DNA of 64,000 bases from Aquimarina sp. Aq78 (GTDB taxonomy: Bacteria; Bacteroidota; Bacteroidia; Flavobacteriales; Flavobacteriaceae): NCBI RefSeq assembly GCF_900299525.1, contig NZ_OMKA01000029.1, forward strand, positions 62,001 to 126,000, in the 5' to 3' direction. Under the pieces are notes generated by a model, which was not told the origin of the DNA, did not search any database, and saw only the letters and a list, made by a program, of their open reading frames with translations. Both the position numbers and the translations under genes were made by a program. Positions 47,288-56,163 of this stretch are shown here, one piece after another. How positions within the stretch are numbered: position 1 is the stretch's first letter; each line of letters starts with the position of its first letter.

Positions 47288-48328
47288 ATGTCAAATTCAT
47301 TTAGAAGTCAACTACGTTCGGTAATCGAATGGCAAAACCCGAAACCCGAAACTCTTTTTGAAAAATGGACAGAAAACGGGGACGAAATTAAAAATGCTTC
47401 AAAATTAATCGTAGGGCCTGGACAAGGATGTCTTTTTGTATACGAGGGCAAAGTAGAAGGCGTTTTTGAAGAAGAAGGGCTTTACGATCTTAAAACAGGC
47501 AATATTCCTTTTTGGACGACCATCAAAAATATCATGTATACCTTTGAGTCTGCTCATAAAGTGGGAATCTTCTTCTACAGAAAAGCAGAAATGCAAAATA
47601 TACGCTGGGGAACCCCTTCTCCTATCACCTATAAAGATCCTGTTTATAATTTTCCTGTAGGATTAGGTGCTTTTGGTAATTTTTCTTTCAAAATAACGAA
47701 ACCAGTCGATTTTTTCACCAATGTTATTGCAGGTGACGACTACTATCCTGTAAAAGCGATACAAAAAGTTATTTTATCCAGAATTACTCAACCTATCAGT
47801 GATTTCCTTGCCAACGCTTCATTTAGTTATGTAGAAATTGATAAACATCGTAATGAAATCGCATCATTCTCTCAGAATTCGAGTGCACAAATCTTCGATG
47901 AATTAGGTTTTGAACTACTTGATTTCAGGATAGAAGGAACCAGTTTTGATGAAGAAACCAAAACAAGAATTGGTCGAATTGCAGATATGAGTGCCGAAGC
48001 CCAGGCAATGAAAGAACTTGGTGTAAGTTACCAGGATTACCAGCAACTTGAGGCATTAAAAAATATGGCAAAAAATGAAGGTGGTGGTAATATCGGTATG
48101 CAAATGGGGGCTGGATTAGGAATGGGTCAAATGCTCGGAAATATGATGAATAATCAAGGGCAGCAATCCACACCTCAACAAAATACTCCTCCTCCTCAAC
48201 CTGAATCTCAACCCCAAAACGATGACCCAGTACAAAAATTAGAAAAACTTAAGAAAATATTTGATGCTGGCCTAATCGACGAACAGGAATACAAACTGAA
48301 GAAACAGGAAATATTATCTCAATTCTAA
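47288..48328 (+). CDS. SPFH-domain protein with C-terminal SHOCT (YdjI/virion-core-like)
   Basis: 346 residues. The N-terminal SPFH-like region of the YdjI type starts with LRSVIEWQNPKPETLFEKW and includes the VGPGQGCLFVYEGKVEGVFEEEG and YFYRKAEMQNIRWGTP-like segments. A Gly/Met-rich linker (GGGNIGMQMGAGLGMGQML) and a Pro/Gln-rich stretch lead to a SHOCT tail (LEKLKKIFDAGLIDEQEYKLKKQEIL). SPFH proteins form membrane-associated scaffolds. There is no N-terminal membrane anchor, so it may be recruited by the zinc-ribbon membrane proteins of the same locus. Confidence 0.8.
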   Translation: MSNSFRSQLRSVIEWQNPKPETLFEKWTENGDEIKNASKLIVGPGQGCLFVYEGKVEGVFEEEGLYDLKTGNIPFWTTIKNIMYTFESAHKVGIFFYRKAEMQNIRWGTPSPITYKDPVYNFPVGLGAFGNFSFKITKPVDFFTNVIAGDDYYPVKAIQKVILSRITQPISDFLANASFSYVEIDKHRNEIASFSQNSSAQIFDELGFELLDFRIEGTSFDEETKTRIGRIADMSAEAQAMKELGVSYQDYQQLEALKNMAKNEGGGNIGMQMGAGLGMGQMLGNMMNNQGQQSTPQQNTPPPQPESQPQNDDPVQKLEKLKKIFDAGLIDEQEYKLKKQEILSQF

Positions 48329-48360
48329 AAACAAAAATCAATCTTTAAAAATTATACATT

Positions 48361-49431
48361 ATGAGTACAGTTAATGAATTATATCAAGACGTTTCAGGAA
48401 AGCAAAAAGACGAATATAGACAATATCTAATGACCCTAGATCGTATGGATTGGCATAGTTATGATTACACAACATGGCCATGTGCAGATCTTTCTTTTCA
48501 GGATCTTGAAGATGATGAAGATTATGATGTTTGGCCATTTAAACCAAACTTAAATGAACCACATTGGGTGGATCTTAATAACCAATTTAAGTCGGGTATC
48601 AGAAGATATGGATATGTAAATAAACTCGAAATGCCAGAGCAAGTTCGTGAGCTTTCTCATGATGATGCTACCAATATCCTTAATGATATCAAAAACCTTA
48701 AAGATAGTGACCTTTCAGAATTTAATGATCAGATTCATGAATATGGATTCTCTGATGAAGACCACTTTTTATGGGGAATAGCATTACTAGATTCTGCTGA
48801 AGAAAAAGCATACGACGATGCTGACAACTTTTTAAAAGAACAAAAAGCTAAACTGGATGCCCAGATGGATGCTCATGTAGAAGCAGCAGAAGCTGGTGGA
48901 TTATTAGATCCTATTAATGGCATTGATATGGAAACCTGGGCCGCTGCTAATGCAAAAATAGCTGGAGGTATGGGCTTAGAAGAAGTACTTAAAATTGTAG
49001 GAACAGAAAAACCAATCTGGGATGAAGTATCTGCAGAATGGACCGCAAGAATGTCTCAGGATACAACTTTTGCGATTTCTAAGGTATATGGTGATGCTTT
49101 TATGAATTCGAACATTGGCAAATTTGCAGATGCAGGAACCGATCAAGAATCTGAAACTGGTTCTCCTGCCGGAAATAGTGATATTTATGAAGATTTCGAA
49201 CTTTATATTAAAGTTATGTGTCATCAAAATATGGGAGCGGCGCAAGGAAAAGATGCAGCTTCAATCTTGCAAGAATACGGACTTACAGTTACCGATTGGA
49301 GTTCTGTAGGTATGCATTGGACTCCAAAAATGGCTACAGATACTCGTATGGCATTAAAAATGGGAGAATTAATGGAAAAATACAATGCAGAATTTGCTTC
49401 GGAAAAAGCAGGAGACGATATCGATTTTTAA
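48361..49431 (+). CDS. Acidic Trp-rich protein with an internal repeat, unknown function
   Basis: 356 residues, acidic, no signal peptide. Two related ~65-residue units occupy the second half: one around residues 188-250 (WDEVSAEWTARMSQDTTFA) and one around 273-340 (WSSVGMHWTPKMATDTRMA), sharing WxxVxxxWTx(R/K)MxxDTxxA. The N-terminal half is rich in Trp, Tyr and Asp (MDWHSYDYTTWPCADL). No family recognised. It is 32 bp after the SPFH gene and ends before a terminator-like hairpin. Confidence 0.65.
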   Translation: MSTVNELYQDVSGKQKDEYRQYLMTLDRMDWHSYDYTTWPCADLSFQDLEDDEDYDVWPFKPNLNEPHWVDLNNQFKSGIRRYGYVNKLEMPEQVRELSHDDATNILNDIKNLKDSDLSEFNDQIHEYGFSDEDHFLWGIALLDSAEEKAYDDADNFLKEQKAKLDAQMDAHVEAAEAGGLLDPINGIDMETWAAANAKIAGGMGLEEVLKIVGTEKPIWDEVSAEWTARMSQDTTFAISKVYGDAFMNSNIGKFADAGTDQESETGSPAGNSDIYEDFELYIKVMCHQNMGAAQGKDAASILQEYGLTVTDWSSVGMHWTPKMATDTRMALKMGELMEKYNAEFASEKAGDDIDF

Positions 49432-49450
49432 AAGAAATAGAGTTTTATGT

Positions 49451-49525
49451 AAGATGGCCTGAGATTCATCTGCAACCCAATTACACTACATTGCAAATCT
49501 GATGAAATCAGGTCATCTTGTTTTT
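49451..49525 (+). terminator. Long imperfect hairpin with T-run
   Basis: Arms beginning AAGATGGCCTGAGATTCATC and ending GATGAAATCAGGTCATCTT pair over about 25 positions with a few mismatches, followed by GTTTTT. It probably ends the transcript that begins before 43948. Confidence 0.65.
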
Positions 49526-49542
49526 AAAAACAAAAAATAATC

Positions 49543-50271
49543 ATGGAAAATAATATCAAACAATTCGGAATACATATTAAGAGTAAAGATAGTTATCTGG
49601 CATTTGTAACGATTAACAATACCAGCTTTCCAGAGTTTAGACATCTTAACAAGGTTCCATCTGTACTAAGAGAAAATGATCAAATAGAGATTATTGTATA
49701 TCTTCAAAATTTTGAAAGTGGATATCTGGTAGCTCAAGCGAGAAAACTAGCTTTGGGAGGGTTTAATGAAGATATAAATTTCAATATAGAGCCTTTAGAA
49801 AAAGAAAACATGTATAAGCTTACTACCGATAAGACAATACCCGATGGTAGTTTTTTATTTATTTCTACAGGGTGGAATGAAATCTTAACTGTTTTTCTTG
49901 GAGATAGTGAACAAGAAGCCATCGCTTTCTTTTCTGATACTAATTTAAGGCCAGCATATGCTGCTGTTCCTGATCTTGAAGAAACTATTAAAGCTTTTCC
50001 AAATTCTCAGAAATTAATAGACTTATTACCAGGATGGAAAGAAATTAAACAATTAGAACGGCAAGAATTAGAATATAAATATGTTGAAGAAGCATGGCAA
50101 AAATATCAGGAAACCGAAAAAATTTCACTAAAAATACGGTACCTTAAAGATATGCAAATGGCACTTAATGGTTTCCTTGTTAATCATCCCCAAAGTAATA
50201 AATCTGAAGAATGCAGAGAAAGACAAATCGAAATTGACACCAAGCTTCCTGAATTGGAAAAAATGATATAA
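49543..50271 (+). CDS. Unrecognised protein of the LipL32/SPFH locus
   Basis: 242 residues, no signal peptide or membrane helix. The N-terminal ~150 residues are beta-rich (FGIHIKSKDSYLAFVTINN, DQIEIIVYLQNFESGYLVAQ). The C-terminal ~90 residues are charged and helical, likely a coiled coil (YVEEAWQKYQETEKISLKIRY). No known domain recognised. It lies after the 49.45-kb terminator and before the second membrane-protein paralogue. Confidence 0.6.
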   Translation: MENNIKQFGIHIKSKDSYLAFVTINNTSFPEFRHLNKVPSVLRENDQIEIIVYLQNFESGYLVAQARKLALGGFNEDINFNIEPLEKENMYKLTTDKTIPDGSFLFISTGWNEILTVFLGDSEQEAIAFFSDTNLRPAYAAVPDLEETIKAFPNSQKLIDLLPGWKEIKQLERQELEYKYVEEAWQKYQETEKISLKIRYLKDMQMALNGFLVNHPQSNKSEECRERQIEIDTKLPELEKMI

Positions 50272-50328
50272 TACCAAAATAATTTATAAAAGATAGTTTT
50301 TTTAAAAGTATACCCTCAAAACCTATAC

Positions 50329-50342
50329 CTCTCATCTTTGTA
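50329..50342 (+). promoter_or_regulatory. Locus-wide upstream element, copy 2 (CTCTCATCTTTGTA)
   Basis: Identical over 14 bases to copy 1 at 43828 and followed by similar sequence (ACTGTGnnTTTT and a CTTCAAAACA tract). It starts about 79 bp before the ATG at 50408. Confidence 0.55.
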
Positions 50343-50407
50343 CTGTGAGTTTTAGACTTCAAAACAGGGATCAAAAAATAAGTACTAACACTTTAAAACT
50401 AAAAACC

Positions 50408-50845
50408 ATGATTTTTGGAATCACATTAATTTTATTAAGTATTATAGTAGCAGCACCATCATTATTACTATCAAAAAAACCAGAGGTAAAAGAATTTTTA
50501 GAAAAAATCGAACCGTTGCCAAGCTTGATCAGATTTATGATCGGACTTATATTCTGTTTCTGGGGTGTATGGGGAGTCATTTCGGCAATTTTAAATATAG
50601 AATGGATAACAACATTTCCTATCCGGTGGATCACCTTATTAGTTGGGAATATTATGGAAGCTGTATTAGGTTTCATGTTAGTTTTCCGTTCAATTAACAA
50701 GTTTTTCGTATTTAAAAATGGAGCTACAAAAGAAAAAGCAAATCAATTAAGAGAAAAGTCAGCATCAAAACAACGTAAGTTAGGAGTTTTAGGAATCATT
50801 ATTGGCTGCTTGCAGATTGTAGCCTCTTTCTTATTCTATATGTAG
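50408..50845 (+). CDS. Small multi-spanning membrane protein, paralogue of 43948-44367
   Basis: 145 residues from the ATG at 50408. A GTG at 50345 opens the same frame but lies inside the duplicated upstream region and is not credible. The hydrophobic profile matches the paralogue ([42 protein letters not shown]-terminal LGVLGIIIGCLQIVASFLFY). It is probably single-gene under its own copy of the upstream element. Confidence 0.75.
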   Translation: MIFGITLILLSIIVAAPSLLLSKKPEVKEFLEKIEPLPSLIRFMIGLIFCFWGVWGVISAILNIEWITTFPIRWITLLVGNIMEAVLGFMLVFRSINKFFVFKNGATKEKANQLREKSASKQRKLGVLGIIIGCLQIVASFLFYM

Positions 50846-50998
50846 TAAGAACATAGAAATAAAGAACAAGTAAATCCTGTTTTACAACCAACAAAATCAA
50901 ACTATTTTGTTAAAATTGAGAACAATTTTATAATCAATTCAATACGTATCAACAGCAACATAATCACATATAAATAAGACATTTAGTTCTAATAATAA

Positions 50999-51013
50999 AC
51001 GCTCATATTTTGC
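50999..51013 (+). promoter_or_regulatory. Locus-wide upstream element, copy 3 (CGCTCATATTTTGCA)
   Basis: A variant with one extra T, about 50-60 bp before the giant gene. The downstream stretch ATTATAAATTATCACAGCACTAATCTATAG is closely similar (shown here only by description) to that following copy 4 at 56061. Confidence 0.5.
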
Positions 51014-51061
51014 AACTAGATTATAAATTATCACAGCACTAATCTATAGAAAAAAAACGTT

Positions 51062-54000
51062 ATGCAATTAAACATCACTACATTCATCCAAAAACAACTT
51101 AAAGAAATTATAGATCAAGCTGTTGCTTCAGGAAAAATTAATCCAGAAGAGCTACGAATGATTATCATTTCGCCCAATAAGACTTTTGATGTACTTAAAG
51201 TAACCTATAACAATGCCTGGGACGAGTATTATTATGGATCTGAATACGATGATGCATCGGATATTGGTACAATTTCAATATCCGAATGGTTAGATATTGC
51301 AGATACGGCTTTTGAGAAAAGAAAAGAATTAGATACTTCTTTTATTGATCAGGCAACTGAGCAGAAAAAAAAATATACAAAGATAAAGCCTGCGCTTACT
51401 TTTGACCATATATCCGACCAATTATATAAAAGTTATTTAATATGCTTGCGTGAAGAATTGATTTTACAAATTGAAAATGCGATAAAAAAAGTAGCTACTT
51501 CTTATACTCAAAAAGATTTCAAACATGTTGTTGGTTTTGTCACACATAAACTAACTTTTAAACAGGACGATAATGTAAGAATACTGGCTTTTAATCAACT
51601 TAATGGTTCTGGTCCGTTTTATAATGTGATGCTTGCGTTGCCTCAGTCAAAATTAACCTATCCATATCTAAAGTTTTATGACACTGGTTTTTATTTATTT
51701 TATCCCAAAAGCAATATATACGAAGGCTCTCAAGAAGAAAGCAATATATACACCTATGACATCAAAAATATCGAGTATGGCTTTATACAATCCAAACATA
51801 GGGAAAAAGCTATTTTTAGATTAACCGATGAATTCGAAGATTGGAAACTAGATGGAGGCCATATCGAAGAAGAAGAAGGTGATTTACCAGAAGAAGCTTT
51901 TTTTAGTGCTTTTAATAAATTCATGGCACAGTTTCCAAATAAAATAATAGACCCTTTGAAGGTTCCAGATCCTATCAATAACGAAGCTGATTTCACAAAA
52001 TGGCTAAACACTATACAGGAACATAATCTGGATATCTCATATAAAGCAGAAGAAAAGCTTTATAATTATGGTGAAGAAGCTTTCAGAAAAACACTAAAAC
52101 TCTTACCTGATACCAATAAAAACTATTCGGATCTTCAAAAATTCTTAACCGCCAGGTTATTTTCTGAAGGACGATATGAAGAATCAACAGCAATTCTTAA
52201 ATCTATAAAGCAATTATCAGATCATTATAAAGTACATCTGCTAGAAAACTTATATTTCTTGAATCGCAAAGAAGAATTTGATGAGTGTTATGTTTCAATT
52301 GAAAGCAAAAGCGCCAAAAAAGATGCATTATTGCCAAAGTGGTTATTTGATATCAGACTATATCAAGATCAGAAAGGTGAACTTAATAGACTAAAAGATG
52401 AACTCATTTCTTTTATGTCAGAAAACAAAGGATATACCTCAGCAGCTAGAGCAGCAATAGCATTAACCAAATTATATACAATTCTTGGAGAAAAAGATAA
52501 TGCTTTATATTGCTTTCAGAGAATTTCCTTCTCTGGTAATACTCACACATTATTTAAAAAAGAGTTTGCCGATTCTCCTTATATGTTTCAAGTATATGAT
52601 GATTATTTAGCAAAAGAAAAAGAGAAAGAAGATTTTAAATCCAAAGTAAAAGTATCTTCGCTTATTATTCCCGAAACCGATAAACAAGAAATAGAAAAAG
52701 TACCTTATGAAGATTGTTATTATCTATCTCATAAAATCGAAGATGTTGATTTAAGTTGGGCTGTGCCTATTAGCAAGAAACAATTCATCGCTGTAAATGA
52801 TGATAAAGAACTTTTTATAGGTGAAATTACAGATTCTTATGAGATCGTAAAACATACTATCATTCAGTTAGACAAGGAAAAAAGCTATCACTATTCTTAT
52901 CATAACGAAGTAGTATATGTCTCAGTCTATAATGAGGGAATAGTAAGATACCAAATCCAGGGAAATTCTATTACCCCTATAGAGGATAGTATTAGAAATA
53001 TTGAAAAAATGCCGAAATATGGTAATCTCAATATTTCTCATGGCCACTTGTATGTTTGTAATAATGAATACCTTGAAATCTTTGATCTTTCTAATCCGGA
53101 TGCCAATCCGATTTCTTCAGATGTATTTATAGAAAGCGGATATAGCCTTCATATTAACGATGATCTTCTGGTTGTTGGTGCCGGTGCTGGCTTGGTTCTT
53201 TTACTGGATATTCAGGATAAAAGCAATCCAACTTATTTATCTAGTATTATAGAAGATAAGACACCCGGAGATATGCATATAGAGTTTTTTGAGCACTATA
53301 TGGTTACTCGATCTGTAATAGATATAAGTAATCCTGCTGATCCGAAATTTGTCTGTCATAACTGGGACGACCTTGCTCCTATTTATTATTTTTCAGAAAA
53401 ACCTGATATCCCATTATGTAGTACCGGTAACGAGTTTCTATTTACTACGCTATCTAAAGAAGACAACGGTAAGATTACACTTGTAAATTGGTTAGAAAGT
53501 TTAAACAAAGAAAATTTATATTACGAACGATTAACCAGTAATATAGCAACGATGTATGATGGAGATACTGTTATCGGTTTTACTCCATATGATATCTGCA
53601 TTTTAGAAAAAGATAAAAACCTTGCTCAACAGAAACAAGAATTTGATATTCAGGATATATTAGAAAAGATGGCTATTGAGTGTTTTGAACATTTGGTAGA
53701 AAATCATCCCGATTTCAGTATCGGAAAAGTAGTTATGGAGCACAAACCAGATTATGGAGTAATATCACTTTCTTTTCAGGAATGCTCAAGTCCTGCGGTA
53801 GTATCTAGTTTTTATGAGGAATCTCAACTCCCCATGGTTTATTCTAATTTTAGCATTTATCCATATTTCTCAGATACTCTAGGTATGAATTTTGATCCCC
53901 AGATCATGAAAATGAACTATGATCTTAATAGTATCATAGATAAAATCATCTCGTATGATAGTTTTAATACAATGACTGCAAAACATGTTTCGATACTTAT

Positions 54001-55885
54001 AAATAATGAATCCCGATACTTAGAATTCGCTGATCACGACTGGAATCCTTATCGTGAAATCAGTTCATCACAAGATCCTGAAACTGCCGAAGGCATTATA
54101 CTTAGTGGTAATGACAACCTTATCAAACAGTTAGAAAATAGAATGATTACCGAAGAAGGTGTTTTTGAAGAGTTGATACATATACTTAATCTGAAAAACC
54201 CAGAAGATGAAATTAGAAATACTTCTGGTTCTTTAAAAAATGGAAAAGCTATTTCTAGCAGTTCGACAAAAATCAAACCATCATATATTCAGGGGCCGGT
54301 TTTTGGACCAAAACAAGAAAACGATGATTCTAAAGATCTTAGAAAATTAAAAAACCAAGTACTTCGAATCATTGCTTCTCATCCTGACCGAAAAATTGTT
54401 AGAAGTATCATATTTAATGGAGCAAAATATAGTATCGCAAAACCTGTCTTAGAAAAAACACCAAATGTTCCCAATATAAAAGAAGGATATGTATCGATTC
54501 TTGTAAATAACGGATATGGTCTATGGGACGAATTTTCTGAAGATCCTGAGATCAAAGCATTTTTATTAGATATTTTAGATACTTTAAATGATGAATCTCT
54601 AATGGCTAAATTGGCTTATAGATATAAAATATATTCTCATAAATCTATCCACAATCATATCAAAAAATTATTAACTGATACATATGACGTTCTTGACTAT
54701 TATAATTACATCGGTGATGAACACAGAAATATAATTAATATTTCCAAACTTCCTTTGGCAGTTATAAGATCATTTGAAAAGGAGTTATTAGAAATTTTTG
54801 AGCAATTTGAATCTGATACAGATAAAGGGCAAAATCATCGTATAAAAAATATGATCGTACCTATATGTGATATGCTTATCAGGTTAGGCCACGAAAAATT
54901 TCCAGAGGAATTGATTTCTAGAGCAAATTCAAGTAAAAGATATAATGAAGAATACGATGACGATCTTTTTGGAGATGATGATTATGAAAACGAAGAAACA
55001 TTCTTATTACAATTATATCGAAAACAACAGGTTAAACACATACTACAAAGTTTTGAATCTGAAGAAGAAAAACCTATTTGGGATAACACTATAGAACCTG
55101 AGCCTTATAAAAAATCATGGTATACTACTATAGATGTATTATTTGAACAAGGAGAACACATCTATGGGGAAGATTTTAAGAATATGTTCATCCAAAAACT
55201 ATCTAATAACATATCCAAAGATGAAAATTATGATCACGACAGGCTATTAGCTTTTAACTTCATTCATTACACCTATAAGCATATCCAGAAAAGGCCAGAA
55301 CTGGCAAGCATAGCAGAAATCATTGTTGAGGCTATCACTCAAAACAAAGACAAATTCTCTGAAGAAATTGACTTATACAAAATCAAGGAAAAAAGTAAGT
55401 TTGCATTACTTCAGGCTGCCTGGAATGATTTAAAAAATAAAGATCTAGAATTGGCAGAACAAAAAGGGGATGCCATTCTAAAAATAGATCCAGAATTTGG
55501 TCAGGCTTATTTTCTAAAAGCACGCTTGCTTTGGTTAAAAAAAGGAATTCCCGCATATCTCGAAAAACAAGAGGAGTATATCAAAAAGGCTTCTCATGAT
55601 GCAGTAACACTTGCACGGTTATACAATCTAACCGGTTGTGCATTAGATGTAGAGAAACGCTATGAAGAAGCATTACCTTATTTTAAAAATGCCGCATTAA
55701 CCGCAACCAATGAGCCCATGTATCTTGCTAATATCGCAGAGATATATTATAAACTTAAAAATCCAAAAGAAGCGTTAAACTATGTACAAAAAGCTAAGCA
55801 AAGTGGGCATTCTTCAGAAATGATGGATGAAATCTCTACCAATAAAGGAATAATCAATGATGTTGAAGATGGCGATAACACTTAA
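51062..55885 (+). CDS. 1607-residue cytoplasmic propeller/TPR protein, unknown function
   Basis: No signal peptide or transmembrane segment. The N-terminal ~330 residues are unrecognised. Around 340-530 are helical TPR-like repeats. Residues ~540-870 look like a beta-propeller with LVIVD-type repeats (YSLHINDDLLVVGAGAGLVL, LDIQDKSNPTYLSSI). Residues ~880-1250 are unrecognised, with an acidic patch near 1293-1312 (YNEEYDDDLFGDDDYENEE). The C-terminal ~130 residues are clear TPRs (LYNLTGCALDVEKRYEEALPYF, ANIAEIYYKLKNPKEALNYV). The architecture suggests a scaffold. Surrounded by LipL32-like and membrane-protein genes with shared upstream elements. Confidence 0.75.
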   Translation: MQLNITTFIQKQLKEIIDQAVASGKINPEELRMIIISPNKTFDVLKVTYNNAWDEYYYGSEYDDASDIGTISISEWLDIADTAFEKRKELDTSFIDQATEQKKKYTKIKPALTFDHISDQLYKSYLICLREELILQIENAIKKVATSYTQKDFKHVVGFVTHKLTFKQDDNVRILAFNQLNGSGPFYNVMLALPQSKLTYPYLKFYDTGFYLFYPKSNIYEGSQEESNIYTYDIKNIEYGFIQSKHREKAIFRLTDEFEDWKLDGGHIEEEEGDLPEEAFFSAFNKFMAQFPNKIIDPLKVPDPINNEADFTKWLNTIQEHNLDISYKAEEKLYNYGEEAFRKTLKLLPDTNKNYSDLQKFLTARLFSEGRYEESTAILKSIKQLSDHYKVHLLENLYFLNRKEEFDECYVSIESKSAKKDALLPKWLFDIRLYQDQKGELNRLKDELISFMSENKGYTSAARAAIALTKLYTILGEKDNALYCFQRISFSGNTHTLFKKEFADSPYMFQVYDDYLAKEKEKEDFKSKVKVSSLIIPETDKQEIEKVPYEDCYYLSHKIEDVDLSWAVPISKKQFIAVNDDKELFIGEITDSYEIVKHTIIQLDKEKSYHYSYHNEVVYVSVYNEGIVRYQIQGNSITPIEDSIRNIEKMPKYGNLNISHGHLYVCNNEYLEIFDLSNPDANPISSDVFIESGYSLHINDDLLVVGAGAGLVLLLDIQDKSNPTYLSSIIEDKTPGDMHIEFFEHYMVTRSVIDISNPADPKFVCHNWDDLAPIYYFSEKPDIPLCSTGNEFLFTTLSKEDNGKITLVNWLESLNKENLYYERLTSNIATMYDGDTVIGFTPYDICILEKDKNLAQQKQEFDIQDILEKMAIECFEHLVENHPDFSIGKVVMEHKPDYGVISLSFQECSSPAVVSSFYEESQLPMVYSNFSIYPYFSDTLGMNFDPQIMKMNYDLNSIIDKIISYDSFNTMTAKHVSILINNESRYLEFADHDWNPYREISSSQDPETAEGIILSGNDNLIKQLENRMITEEGVFEELIHILNLKNPEDEIRNTSGSLKNGKAISSSSTKIKPSYIQGPVFGPKQENDDSKDLRKLKNQVLRIIASHPDRKIVRSIIFNGAKYSIAKPVLEKTPNVPNIKEGYVSILVNNGYGLWDEFSEDPEIKAFLLDILDTLNDESLMAKLAYRYKIYSHKSIHNHIKKLLTDTYDVLDYYNYIGDEHRNIINISKLPLAVIRSFEKELLEIFEQFESDTDKGQNHRIKNMIVPICDMLIRLGHEKFPEELISRANSSKRYNEEYDDDLFGDDDYENEETFLLQLYRKQQVKHILQSFESEEEKPIWDNTIEPEPYKKSWYTTIDVLFEQGEHIYGEDFKNMFIQKLSNNISKDENYDHDRLLAFNFIHYTYKHIQKRPELASIAEIIVEAITQNKDKFSEEIDLYKIKEKSKFALLQAAWNDLKNKDLELAEQKGDAILKIDPEFGQAYFLKARLLWLKKGIPAYLEKQEEYIKKASHDAVTLARLYNLTGCALDVEKRYEEALPYFKNAALTATNEPMYLANIAEIYYKLKNPKEALNYVQKAKQSGHSSEMMDEISTNKGIINDVEDGDNT

Positions 55886-56060
55886 TTGTTGTAAAAAATT
55901 AACAAATCATTAACACACAAATCTACAAAAAGGAACTTACTATACTAGTAGGGATTAGAATTGGAGTAAAATACTAGTTGAATACTAAAGAAAATGTAAT
56001 GCAAAACAATTACTGTTTCAAACTAATTGTATCATCTTTTATATTCTATTCTAATTATAA

Positions 56061-56075
56061 ACTCTCATATTTGTA
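56061..56075 (+). promoter_or_regulatory. Locus-wide upstream element, copy 4 (ACTCTCATATTTGTA)
   Basis: About 90-100 bp before the LipL32 copy 2 start. CATATTTG differs from TAnnTTTG at one base. The 50 bp that follow resemble those upstream of the giant gene. Confidence 0.55.
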
Positions 56076-56163
56076 ATTAAATTGATAATCATAGATTATC
56101 ATAACACTAACCTATAGTGATAAGAAGTGTGTGTATTTATCACTAAAATCAAATCAATTATTT

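Noticed and set aside
56131-56163. Upstream in-frame start for LipL32 copy 2
   Set aside because: It would place 11 residues ahead of a normal signal peptide and is not matched in copy 1.
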